In this document: in pieces, positions 45,854-54,541 of the stretch | How positions within the stretch are numbered: the stretch's first letter is position 1 | Layout of the letters: each line of letters starts with the position of its first letter | The notes under the pieces: generated by a model | The model's input: the letters and a program-made list of their open reading frames with translations, nothing else | What the model was told of the DNA's origin: nothing | Database searches by the model: none | DNA from: Pseudothermotoga_B sp051235805 | Lineage (GTDB): Bacteria > Thermotogota > Thermotogae > Thermotogales > DSM-5069 | NCBI RefSeq assembly: GCF_051235805.1 | Contig: NZ_JBPNXV010000001.1 | Coordinates: 992,001 to 1,056,000, forward strand | Reading direction: 5' to 3' | Length of the DNA stretch: 64,000 nt | Program-made: the position numbers and the translations under genes

Positions 45854-48265
45854 TCACAGTTCACCCTGCTCTGTTCGAGCTATGATCTCTTCTTGCAAAC
45901 CCTTTGGCAAACTGACAAAATAATCACTGTAACCAGCTACTCTGACCATCAAATCTTGAAAGTCAGTTGGTCTCTTTTGAGCCTCTCTCAGAAGTTCTGA
46001 AGACACTACGTTGAACTGTACATGGTGTCCACCCATCCTGAAAAAGGTCCTTATGAGCTTCCCCAGTTTGACCAGGTTCGTGCTGTCTTGCACCAAATCT
46101 GGTGTGAGCTTCTGGTTGAGTAGTGCTCCGCCGGTTTTGTCCCAATCACACTTGCAGACAGAGTTGAATACAGCTGCTATGCCTTTTCTGTCTGCTCCTT
46201 GAGCTGGTGAGATACCTTCTGAAACAGGCATACCAGCTTTTCTGCCATCGGGAGTTGCACCAGTGACAGCGCCAAAATAAACATGAACTGTGGTCGGTAG
46301 AAAATAAGCCCTTCGTGATGCTTTCCTCACCGGCGATGGTCGATAGTCTTCCACAACTCGAACAATCTCGTCCACAAGTTTCTTTGCAATGTTGTCAGCA
46401 TAATCGTCATCGTTGCCGTACTTTGGGGTTTTGTTCAGGAAGATCTGCCTCATGTGCTCATAACCTTGAAAGTCTTCACGCAAAGCTTTTAGAACTTCTT
46501 CACAGGTGAAAAGTTTCTTGTCAAAAACGTTCCACCTCATCGAGGCAAGTGAGTCTGTAACAGTCCCAAGACCGACAAACTGAATGTACTGTGTGTTGTA
46601 CCGAGCACCACCAGAGTTGTAGTCTCTTGCGTTCTCGACACAATCTTGAATCCACAACGACATAAATGGAACAGGCAAGTATCTGGCATAAAGTGCTTCA
46701 ATGACATCATTACCTTTTATCTTTGTATCTATGAAGTATTTGAGCTGCTTTAGAAAAGAATCCCATAATTCGTCAAAACTTTGTGGAACCACCGTTTCTA
46801 AGCCTATACGTTTACCCGTTCTGGGGTCAACACCACCATTGAGTGTTATTTCCAAGATCTTTGGCAGATTCAGATAACCTGTGAGGATATATGCTTCTTT
46901 ACCAAGTGCACCTGTTTCAACGCAACCACTCACACCCGATTCTCTTGCGTCTTCAAGAGTCTTCCCTTGACGCAACATTTTGACGATAATTCTGTCGTAG
47001 TTGAAAAGAGGTGGTTCTCCGAAACCCGGCGCCATAACTTCTAAAGCCTTCAAAAGAAAGGCATCAGGATTCTTGTCACTTACGAGAGCGGCTGTATTCG
47101 GTTGAAGTGTTCTCATCTCGGAGAGTACTTCCAAAATCAAGTAGGAAAGCTCGTTCACCGCATCTGAACCGTCTGTTCCAAGTCCACCCACGTTGATCTT
47201 TGAAAAATCATTGTAAGTAAAACTTTCTTCCGCGGTTATTTTCACCTTTGGGACAGACGGTTGGTTGTTGAATTTCAGCCAGAAAGCTTGCAACAATTCT
47301 TTTGCCATTTCCCGAGTTATTTTGCCTGATTCAACATCTCTTTTGTAAAACTTGTAAAGGTGTTGGTCAAGTCTACCCGGTGTGAAAGAATCCCATGGAT
47401 TTGTCTCATAAGTGATGCCAACATGGATGAACCAATAGTGTTGAAGCGCCTCCCAGAAACTCTCTGGTGCATGTGCGGGAACTTTCTCGCAAATCCTTGC
47501 CATTTCCAGAAGTTCCTTTTTCCTTTGAATGTTTTCTTCAATCTCAGCAAGAGTCTTCAATTTCTCGCTGTATCGTTTTGCATATATTAGAATTGCATCA
47601 CAAGCAATATCCATTGCCTTGAGCTCTTCAAGTTTCTCGAGATACTCTGGGTCACAAGTCGAAAGTTGCGCCATCTTTTCTCTTATCTTTCTCTTTATGT
47701 CGAAGACGCCGGTCTTGAAAATCATTCCTCCGCCAGAGGTGTGCCCAGGCGCCCTTTGTTCCATGAACTCTGTCCAGACTCCTGCTTCGTACGCGTCTTT
47801 CCATTCTTGAGGCATATTTTCAAAAATGATATCCCTCATTGCTCGCCCGCACCAGAAGGGTATGATTTTCTTTTCATAGATCTCACGTGTTTGATCATCA
47901 ACTTGAAATGGCATGTTTTTTCTTGTTTCCAAGGTCTGAAGGTCCTCAATTGTGTGGACACATATTTCAGGGTAGGTCGGAACTTCCTTAGGTCCTGTTC
48001 CTCTGATGCCGACAATGAGTTGACCATCTTCCATTGGAAGGCTGCAGTTCTCCATTAAATACTTGAAAGCCATGGCACGTAGAACTGGGTATGAGATGTT
48101 TTGAGGAGCTTTGGTTCTATAAAAATCTGTCATTAATCTTGCTCGCTCAACTGATATCTTTTCTTTTGCTTGAACACTCTCTTCTCTCAGTCTTTCGATT
48201 CGATTACTCACCGACCTTATACTTGAGCGTCTTCGTTCGATTTCCTTGTCAAGATTTGCCTTCAA
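45854..48265 (-). CDS. hypD: Glycyl radical enzyme, probable trans-4-hydroxy-L-proline dehydratase (HypD)
   Basis: The 803-residue enzyme has the thiyl Cys in SGCVETG (Cys448, Glu450) and the glycyl radical loop RVAGYSDYF (Gly778). GCVE marks the dehydratase group, unlike the CC of pyruvate formate lyase. Residues I recall as contacting hydroxyproline in HypD are all present: His175 in EQRAPGHT, Asp292 in PWDSFTPG, Ser348 and Phe354 in ESFTYNDF, Tyr464 in LTGY, and Thr in LPTT. The product would be pyrroline-5-carboxylate. Start TTG 48265 has GGAGG eight bases upstream. The assignment rests on remembered HypD sequence and context; another dehydratase substrate is possible. Confidence 0.82.
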   Translation of the reverse strand: MKANLDKEIERRRSSIRSVSNRIERLREESVQAKEKISVERARLMTDFYRTKAPQNISYPVLRAMAFKYLMENCSLPMEDGQLIVGIRGTGPKEVPTYPEICVHTIEDLQTLETRKNMPFQVDDQTREIYEKKIIPFWCGRAMRDIIFENMPQEWKDAYEAGVWTEFMEQRAPGHTSGGGMIFKTGVFDIKRKIREKMAQLSTCDPEYLEKLEELKAMDIACDAILIYAKRYSEKLKTLAEIEENIQRKKELLEMARICEKVPAHAPESFWEALQHYWFIHVGITYETNPWDSFTPGRLDQHLYKFYKRDVESGKITREMAKELLQAFWLKFNNQPSVPKVKITAEESFTYNDFSKINVGGLGTDGSDAVNELSYLILEVLSEMRTLQPNTAALVSDKNPDAFLLKALEVMAPGFGEPPLFNYDRIIVKMLRQGKTLEDARESGVSGCVETGALGKEAYILTGYLNLPKILEITLNGGVDPRTGKRIGLETVVPQSFDELWDSFLKQLKYFIDTKIKGNDVIEALYARYLPVPFMSLWIQDCVENARDYNSGGARYNTQYIQFVGLGTVTDSLASMRWNVFDKKLFTCEEVLKALREDFQGYEHMRQIFLNKTPKYGNDDDYADNIAKKLVDEIVRVVEDYRPSPVRKASRRAYFLPTTVHVYFGAVTGATPDGRKAGMPVSEGISPAQGADRKGIAAVFNSVCKCDWDKTGGALLNQKLTPDLVQDSTNLVKLGKLIRTFFRMGGHHVQFNVVSSELLREAQKRPTDFQDLMVRVAGYSDYFVSLPKGLQEEIIARTEQGEL

Positions 48266-48290
48266 AATCCCCACCTCCTTAAACTATGCC

Positions 48291-49376
48291 TTAGATCGTG
48301 ATGAGCTCCTCGTCCAAGTCTGTGATTTTCTCAAAACAATCATCACGAACGACTACGTCGTTTTCAATCCTGATACCGAACTTCCCTGGTATGTAAATCC
48401 CCGGCTCTACGGTGATTACCGCACCAACTGGCAGCGGGTCATTGAAGATCGGACCCATCCTCGGTGGCTCATGAACTTCGAGTCCTATACCGTGTCCCAA
48501 ACCGTATTTGAAACAATGTTCAGCATATTTGCTCTGTAGAATGACATGTCTTGCCACTTTATCAATTTGACTTGGAATCTGCCCAGCCCTGCCTTCATCT
48601 GTTGCTCTCTTAAGAGAATGCTTGACTAAGTCATAGCACTCAATTATTTCCGCAGATGGTTTTCCCAGCACCACCATTCTTGTTATATCACAACAGTAAC
48701 CGTCAACGCGTGCACCAAAATCAAACAGGATTAATTCCCCATTTTCTACCTTCTTGGCTGTGGGTTTGACATGTGGTTTTGAAGTATTGTGACCAGAACC
48801 GATAAGAGTTTCGAATCCCACTTGCCCACCCAGTTTCTTGATCCTGTATTCCAGTTCAGCACAAATTTCAAGCTCAGTCACACCCTCTTTGATACAGCCG
48901 AGAGTATCTTTAAAAGCTTTTTCAGCTATTCTGCTGGCAGTACGTATCTTACTCACTTCTTCTTCACTCTTAATAGAGCGCATCCTGTAGAGCACATCAT
49001 CGATTGGTATGAATTCAGCATTCAGTTCGTGACGTAATTCACCATAAGTCTTGCAGTCAAGTCTTTCTGCTTCGAAGCCTATGAATTGCGCAGATAGTGT
49101 TTTCAGAAAGGATGCCACGGTTTGGATCAGCTTACCACTGGTGTGTTTCACCAAAACAAAGTCACTCTCTTGTTCCACCTGTTCAAAGTACCTTGAGTCA
49201 GTGATAACGTAATTGGATCCATCCTGAATTATCAGAACGCTGCATGAACCTCGAAAACCAGACAAATAGAAGGTGTTTGCTGTGGACGAATTCTCATAGT
49301 TCCATATCATCACTGTATCTACATCTCTATGGATATTAGATTTGACATAGTTCATCAGTTTCTGGCTTCTTTTCAT
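48291..49376 (-). CDS. M24 family metallopeptidase (Xaa-Pro aminopeptidase/prolidase type)
   Basis: This 361-residue creatinase/prolidase-type peptidase has an N-terminal creatinase domain (about 1-125) and a pita-bread catalytic domain. All metal ligands are visible: the two Asp in LFDFGARVDGYCCDITRMV, His in GHGIGLEVHEPP, Glu in ITVEPGIY and Glu in RIENDVVV. Such enzymes cut before proline, so hydroxyproline is a plausible P1' residue. Position between GH127 and the HypD-like gene suggests it frees hydroxyproline from short peptides (inference). The ATG at 49376 has AAGGAG upstream; its ribosome site lies within the end of the GH127 gene. Confidence 0.9.
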   Translation of the reverse strand: MKRSQKLMNYVKSNIHRDVDTVMIWNYENSSTANTFYLSGFRGSCSVLIIQDGSNYVITDSRYFEQVEQESDFVLVKHTSGKLIQTVASFLKTLSAQFIGFEAERLDCKTYGELRHELNAEFIPIDDVLYRMRSIKSEEEVSKIRTASRIAEKAFKDTLGCIKEGVTELEICAELEYRIKKLGGQVGFETLIGSGHNTSKPHVKPTAKKVENGELILFDFGARVDGYCCDITRMVVLGKPSAEIIECYDLVKHSLKRATDEGRAGQIPSQIDKVARHVILQSKYAEHCFKYGLGHGIGLEVHEPPRMGPIFNDPLPVGAVITVEPGIYIPGKFGIRIENDVVVRDDCFEKITDLDEELITI

Positions 49377-49395
49377 CCAATTTCTCCTTTCTAAT

Positions 49396-51288
49396 TCAAA
49401 CTGATCTAATCCATACAATCATTGGTCCACGAGTCCTGTTTGCCCAAGAAAAGTAAGGAACAAATCTTGCCTCAACTGGTTTGTCTTCTCTTAACTTCTC
49501 TGTGGGTATGTAGAGCTTACCTTCCCAATTTTTCATATCCTGAGCAAAACCATGACCCGAGATTGAAACAATCTTGCCCAAAACAGGAATACTTTCACAG
49601 CGAAATTGCAGTTGGGGAACTTTCGGCAATCCCAATGTTCGTACCTCAAAGTCGTTGTCTGCAGCTTCTGCACAGTAAACAATTGGACCTCTCTTAATGG
49701 CAATCTTTCCTCTATTCTCTTCCACAAATGGATGACTTTGAATCGTTTCTATAGGCATCGAAAATGACAGATCTATAGAGTCTCCTGTTTTCCAAATCTT
49801 CTTTATCTCTGCATAACCATTCTGCAGCTGGACATTGATATCTTCACCGTTTATTCTGACTGAGAAGTCTCTTGTCCAACCTGGTATTCTAAAGTAGATC
49901 GCCACCGGGTCTGTGATCCGTGAATCGATCACTCTAACTTGTATTTGAGCAGACCACGGATAATCTGTTTCTACGAGCAGTGTCATCCTTCCAAAACGTG
50001 TACTGATATTAGCTGTGCTCTTCTCATAGAGATTGACAAAAACAGCAGAATCATCCTTTTTCAGTGAATATATGTACCCAGGTAGTGAGGTAATTAGTCT
50101 GGCGATATTCGGCGGACAACAAGCACATTCAAACCATTCTTTTCTTGTGTGGGTGCCATCGCTTTCAAGTGGATTATCGTAGAAGTAATGCTTGCCGTCC
50201 AGAGAAATGCCCGAAAGTAATCCATTGTAAAGTACTTGCTCCATTGTGTCTACGTACTTTGCATCATTCGTCGCTAAGAACATCCTGTAATTCCACATGA
50301 AACTGGCGATTGCTGCACAAGTTTCCGTGTATGCTTTCATGTTTGGCAGTTCGTACTCTTTGCCGAAGGCTTCCCCTTCTGCACGAGCCCCACATCCACC
50401 AGTGATGTACATCTTCTTTTCAACCAAATCATGCCACAGTCTTTCAAGGGCTCGCCAAAGGTCTTCTGCACCGGTTTCCAAATACAAATCAGCAGCCCCA
50501 CAACACAAATACAACATTCTCACAGCATGGCCAACAAGTTCATCCAGTTCAACAAACGGTTTATGGTCCACGAAATATTCGCGGGTTATTCCAGGATACT
50601 TTGAGCTACTTGCATAACCTTTTCCTCGTGCACGCACAAAATAGTCCGCCAGCTTCAAATACTTAGGATCATCCGTTTCTCTGTAGAGCTCGACAAGAGC
50701 CATTTCGACTTCAGGATGCCCGTCCAACTCAGGTTTCTTATTAGGTCCAAAAAGACTATCGATGTGATCAGCGAATCTCTTGGCTATCTCGAGTAAGGAA
50801 TTTTTGCCAGTGACCCTCTTATGTGCAACGGCTGCCTGAATGAGATGTCCTGCGCAATACATTTCATGAGACCATCCCAGATCTGTCCATCTCTCATTTC
50901 TCTTATCTTTGGGATAATAACTATCGACATAGCCATCTTCATCTTGAGCTGCTCTGATTTCCTCAATAGCACAGTCGAGGTCCTTTTCGAGTTCTGTATC
51001 CACTTTTGTTGCAAAGAGAAAGGAAACAGCTTCAGCCCATTTGTGTACATCAGTATCATTGAAGCGAAATCCTTTGAAAGTACCCTTTTTCTTACCAGAG
51101 GCAAATCTCAAGTTGTCTATTCTTCCTTCCTTTTCAAGCATTTCATACATACTGGGTAGTGTTACATTAGCTGCTCTATCAAGGTAATCACCGAGAAAGC
51201 CATAGATGTGAACATCAGATATCTCTAAACCTTTCAAAAGTGCATAAGGGCTTTTCTGCGTCTCAACAGGTACTTTTCTGCTCATCAT
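49396..51288 (-). CDS. Beta-L-arabinofuranosidase, GH127
   Basis: This GH127 enzyme of 630 residues removes beta-1,2-linked L-arabinofuranose, including from arabinosyl-hydroxyproline. The zinc-thiolate active site of the family (HypBA1) is complete: acid/base Glu306 in GEAFGKEYELPN, zinc ligands Glu322 and Cys324 in YTETCAA, and Cys390/Cys391 in CACCPPN, of which Cys390 is the nucleophile. No signal peptide is present, so it works inside the cell on imported substrate. The ATG at 51288 has GGAGG seven bases upstream. It follows the permease genes and precedes the M24 peptidase and HypD-like genes. Confidence 0.92.
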   Translation of the reverse strand: MMSRKVPVETQKSPYALLKGLEISDVHIYGFLGDYLDRAANVTLPSMYEMLEKEGRIDNLRFASGKKKGTFKGFRFNDTDVHKWAEAVSFLFATKVDTELEKDLDCAIEEIRAAQDEDGYVDSYYPKDKRNERWTDLGWSHEMYCAGHLIQAAVAHKRVTGKNSLLEIAKRFADHIDSLFGPNKKPELDGHPEVEMALVELYRETDDPKYLKLADYFVRARGKGYASSSKYPGITREYFVDHKPFVELDELVGHAVRMLYLCCGAADLYLETGAEDLWRALERLWHDLVEKKMYITGGCGARAEGEAFGKEYELPNMKAYTETCAAIASFMWNYRMFLATNDAKYVDTMEQVLYNGLLSGISLDGKHYFYDNPLESDGTHTRKEWFECACCPPNIARLITSLPGYIYSLKKDDSAVFVNLYEKSTANISTRFGRMTLLVETDYPWSAQIQVRVIDSRITDPVAIYFRIPGWTRDFSVRINGEDINVQLQNGYAEIKKIWKTGDSIDLSFSMPIETIQSHPFVEENRGKIAIKRGPIVYCAEAADNDFEVRTLGLPKVPQLQFRCESIPVLGKIVSISGHGFAQDMKNWEGKLYIPTEKLREDKPVEARFVPYFSWANRTRGPMIVWIRSV

Positions 51289-51307
51289 CACGCAACCTCC
51301 TTTTAGG

Positions 51308-52156
51308 CTATTTCATTCCTGTCATAACTATGCCGCGCTGAAAGTAGTTCTGCCCGACGAAATATATCAAGATTGGAGGAATCATAATGACCGTGGAAGC
51401 CGCCATCAGCAAATTCCACTTTGTACTGTAAGCCCCACGGAAGATCGTTAGTCCAACCGCCAATGTGTATTTCTTCGCATCGTTCAAATAAATGATCGGT
51501 CCCATGAGATCTCCCCAGACACCCAGAAAAGTAAAGACAGCTACAGTTATCAGTGCAGGTTTAGAAAGGGGTACAACTATTCTCCACAGTACTTGCCAGG
51601 GTGTTGCGCCATCCAGATAGGCGGCTTCATCAAGTTCGATCGGAAGACCCGCAAAAAACTGTCTAAGCATGAAGATGTAGTAAGCACTGCCACCAAACCA
51701 GGCTGGAACTGTCAACGGTAAGTAAGTGTTCACAAACCCCAAAGACTTCCACAAAATGAATGTAGGAATCAGAGTAACAGCGTAGGGTATCATCAGAGAG
51801 GTAAGAATTATGAAAAACAAGAGATCTCTTCCTCGCCAACGCAATCTAGAAAACGCAAATGCAGCCATAGGAGCCGTCAAGAGTGTGCCGGCTTCAACGA
51901 ATCCAAGTACAAGCAGGGTGTTCAGAAGATATCTGAAAAAAGGCATCGCTGTGAGCGCTTGTGGATAGTTCTGCCATCTAAAAGGCTTCGGAATCCATTC
52001 AAGTGGCATTCTAAAGATCTGGCCCGACGACATTAAAGAGCTTCTGAGAAGCCAGAGAAAAGGCATCAGGTAGACAACAGAACCGAAAATCAAAACAACA
52101 AAGGTAATGGTTTTTCCAGTAAGAATAGTCATTATTCTTGAGTGAGCCACTCTCAC
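51308..52156 (-). CDS. Carbohydrate ABC transporter permease, MalG type (arabinosyl-hydroxyproline operon)
   Basis: This 282-residue permease has six helices, YLMPFLWLLRSSLMSSGQIFRMP and the EAA loop ELDEAAYLDGATPWQVLWRIVVPLSKP. I chose the GTG at 52156 because GGAGGTG precedes it by about eight bases; an ATG at 52171 overlaps that site. It pairs with the MalF-type permease ending at 52175 and precedes the GH127 gene. Substrate is inferred from context to be an arabinoside. Confidence 0.92.
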   Translation of the reverse strand: MRVAHSRIMTILTGKTITFVVLIFGSVVYLMPFLWLLRSSLMSSGQIFRMPLEWIPKPFRWQNYPQALTAMPFFRYLLNTLLVLGFVEAGTLLTAPMAAFAFSRLRWRGRDLLFFIILTSLMIPYAVTLIPTFILWKSLGFVNTYLPLTVPAWFGGSAYYIFMLRQFFAGLPIELDEAAYLDGATPWQVLWRIVVPLSKPALITVAVFTFLGVWGDLMGPIIYLNDAKKYTLAVGLTIFRGAYSTKWNLLMAASTVIMIPPILIYFVGQNYFQRGIVMTGMK

Positions 52157-52174
52157 TATGAGCACCTCCATGCA

Positions 52175-53056
52175 CTACTTGCGTAACGCTTCATAATAGA
52201 CCCAGTATCGGGATGTTCTAAATATGACGAGGGTCAAGACTATTATTATTGCAAAGATAATCACCGACAAAGCGCAAGCATAACCCATTTTCCCATATTG
52301 AAAACCTGTCAGAAAAATGTAGTACGTGTAGAACATGCTTGCGTAATTCGGACCACCACTTGTCATGATATATGCTTGGGTGAATCCACCCTGAAGTGCC
52401 CCGATTATACCCATAAGCAAGTTGAAAAATATCGTGGGAGTCATCATTGGAACAGTGACATGTCTCAGTCTGTGCCACCATGTTGCACCGTCGAGCATTG
52501 CCGCTTCATAAAGATACTCTGGTATGCCCTGCAATCCAGCAAGAAAAATGGTTATTGTGTAACCTATGGTCCAGGTACTCATCACAATAAAAGCCGGTAT
52601 CACTTGTTTCTCGTCGTATATCCATTTTAGTGCCGGTAAGCCTAAGGATTTGAAGATATGATTCAGCAACCCGAATTGAGGATGGTACAGTGTTAACCAG
52701 ACCATTGCAACTGCAACTGATGGGGTAATTGATGGTATGAAGAAAAGCGTTCTAAAGAGTGATCTTCCAGGAACTTTCACATTCAGCAATAGTGCCCAAA
52801 AGAAACTTACAAGAAGACTGAGAACAACACTACCAATCGCGTAATAAAAGGTTACAAACAGTGATTTCTTGAATATGAAATCGTTGAAGAGTTTTGAGTA
52901 ATTTTCCCATCCTATCCACTGTGGCTTGCCTGCAAGAGACCAATTTGTGAAGCTCATAAATATCGCAGCAATTGTTGGTCCAAGAACCCACAGGAAATAT
53001 CCTGCAATTCCAGGTAGAGCGAGTGCGATTCCCCATTTTGTTTCAAACTTTCTCAA
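52175..53056 (-). CDS. Carbohydrate ABC transporter permease, MalF type (arabinosyl-hydroxyproline operon)
   Basis: This 293-residue permease has FETKWGIALALPGIAGYFLWV as first segment, the EAA loop YLYEAAMLDGATWWHRLRHVTVPMMTP, and FTQAYIMTSGGPNYASMFYTYYI. The TTG at 53056 has AAGGAG nine bases upstream, while the GTG at 53065 is too close to it. A strong hairpin separates it from the binding-protein gene upstream. Confidence 0.92.
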   Translation of the reverse strand: MRKFETKWGIALALPGIAGYFLWVLGPTIAAIFMSFTNWSLAGKPQWIGWENYSKLFNDFIFKKSLFVTFYYAIGSVVLSLLVSFFWALLLNVKVPGRSLFRTLFFIPSITPSVAVAMVWLTLYHPQFGLLNHIFKSLGLPALKWIYDEKQVIPAFIVMSTWTIGYTITIFLAGLQGIPEYLYEAAMLDGATWWHRLRHVTVPMMTPTIFFNLLMGIIGALQGGFTQAYIMTSGGPNYASMFYTYYIFLTGFQYGKMGYACALSVIIFAIIIVLTLVIFRTSRYWVYYEALRK

Positions 53057-53081
53057 AGATGTCACGCTCCTTGTGTAGAAT

Positions 53082-53104
53082 CAGAGGGGATCTTATCCCC
53101 TCTG
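53082..53104 (-). terminator. Intercistronic stem-loop after the second binding-protein gene
   Basis: CAGAGGGGAT-CTT-ATCCCCTCTG is a perfect 10-bp stem with a 3-base loop between the binding protein and permease genes. No T-tract follows on the minus strand, so it probably tunes relative expression rather than ending transcription. Confidence 0.65.
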
Positions 53105-53127
53105 CTAGAAGTGAAAAACTCTTGGAA

Positions 53128-54471
53128 TTACTTGTCATATCTTCCGGCAACCAACGGCTGGATCTTTGCTGCAGCTTCCTTACACACTTTTGTTATATCT
53201 TCCTGACCGTAAAAGATTCTGCTCATCTCTTGCACTACGATGGTGTTGATCTCAGCAACGTTCTTCAGATATGCATTGGGATATGGTTTAGCATACTTGT
53301 AGTAGTTGACAACTGCATCTCTGTATTCCTTTGGATGAACCTCCGGATTCAACCATTTGCTTATGTATTCCTCTTTGGTGTACCAATCGAGTATAGTAGG
53401 TTGCCACAATCCACTTCTTATGACCTCAACTACCTGATCTGGGTTTTGGATGAATTTGTAGAATTCCCATGCTGCCTGCAGTACTTCTGGGTCATTCTTG
53501 ACAGCATCTTTGAATATTCCTATTGGTGTTCCTTCCACACCGGTAACTGGTACTTTCATGTATGGCAGAGGAGCAACACCGAACCTCAGACCTTCTTCTT
53601 TTGCTATTTGAGCAGCCTCTTGCATAGCCCACTGACCGTCAAGAACCATCGCAACCTGGCCTGTCTGTAGAGCAACATTCAAGCTCGGGAAGGCGTCTGC
53701 AGCTGCCGGTGCTATAGCAGCAAAATCTTTGTAGATCAAATTGTATATTTTCTGAATAGCTTCAACGGTCGCAGGAGAATCCAGCATTACTTGCTTTCCA
53801 TCTTCACTCACAATATCTCCGCCATTCGACCACAGCAAAGGATAGAGAACCCACGGACTTGTGCCTCCTCCTCCAATTGCCGCGCCGTACTGGACAATAT
53901 TTTTGGAATCAAATCCTGGCTCACCCGGTCTTCTACCTTTGTTGTCGAAGGTCAGCTTTCTCGCCGTTTCAACGAATTTGTCCCACGTCCACTCTTCGGG
54001 TTTCGTCGGAGGATATGGAACCTTCGCTTTGTCAAACAAATCTTTGTTGTAGTAGGTAATCATGAATTCTGCTGCAAAGCTTACCCCTGCCAATTTCTTA
54101 CCTGTATCAAACTTCCAGTAAAGCTGTGGTAACTTGTTCACAATCACGGGATCTGCATCTTTCTGAAGCAGTTCGTTCAAGTCAACAAGAATGCCTTGGG
54201 CAGCCCAACTAAGGGCGCGACTCTCAACAAGATAAGCCAGATGAGGTGGCTCACCTGAGGCAATCATTGCAGAAAGCTTTTCAAGGTATTGTGGAATGTG
54301 CATTGGTACAACTTTGATGTTTGGATGGAGTTTGTTGAATTTTTCACACGCTTGTGTGACAACACGAGCTTCAAGTTCATCACCCCAGAAAGCAAATTTC
54401 AGTTCAATTGTTTTTGCTGAAGCGAGAATAGCAAGGGTCAGAAAAATGACTATACCGAGTCTCAACTTCAC
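53128..54471 (-). CDS. Carbohydrate-binding ABC protein, second of a tandem pair
   Basis: This 447-residue family 1 sugar-binding protein has a signal peptide (KLRLGIVIFLTLAILASA, then KTIELKFAFWGDELEARV). It ends in AAAKIQPLVAGRYDK, nearly the same as its upstream paralogue. The GTG at 54471 has AGGAGG eight bases before it; another GTG at 54480 is too close. A 193-base segment (53885-54077) is almost identical to the paralogue although the flanks have diverged. Together the two binding proteins may widen the ligand range of one permease pair. Confidence 0.9.
   Translation of the reverse strand: MKLRLGIVIFLTLAILASAKTIELKFAFWGDELEARVVTQACEKFNKLHPNIKVVPMHIPQYLEKLSAMIASGEPPHLAYLVESRALSWAAQGILVDLNELLQKDADPVIVNKLPQLYWKFDTGKKLAGVSFAAEFMITYYNKDLFDKAKVPYPPTKPEEWTWDKFVETARKLTFDNKGRRPGEPGFDSKNIVQYGAAIGGGGTSPWVLYPLLWSNGGDIVSEDGKQVMLDSPATVEAIQKIYNLIYKDFAAIAPAAADAFPSLNVALQTGQVAMVLDGQWAMQEAAQIAKEEGLRFGVAPLPYMKVPVTGVEGTPIGIFKDAVKNDPEVLQAAWEFYKFIQNPDQVVEVIRSGLWQPTILDWYTKEEYISKWLNPEVHPKEYRDAVVNYYKYAKPYPNAYLKNVAEINTIVVQEMSRIFYGQEDITKVCKEAAAKIQPLVAGRYDK
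53885..54077. repeat. Near-identical tract shared with 55287-55479 (gene conversion tract, copy 2)
   Basis: This 193-base segment differs from 55287-55479 by a single base when read by eye, whereas sequence on both sides of it is clearly diverged between the two paralogous genes. It encodes the shared stretch from EFMITYYNKDLFDKAKVPYP to DSKNIVQYG. Confidence 0.9.
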
Positions 54472-54541
54472 AATATCCACCTCCTACCTTCCTATGACAG
54501 TTTGTGAACCTTCAAATCCATTCAGATAACGATCTTGATTG

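Noticed and set aside
45854..48265. Pyruvate formate lyase assignment for the glycyl radical enzyme
   Set aside because: The catalytic site is GCVE rather than the adjacent CC pair, and the activase has two extra ferredoxin-type clusters.
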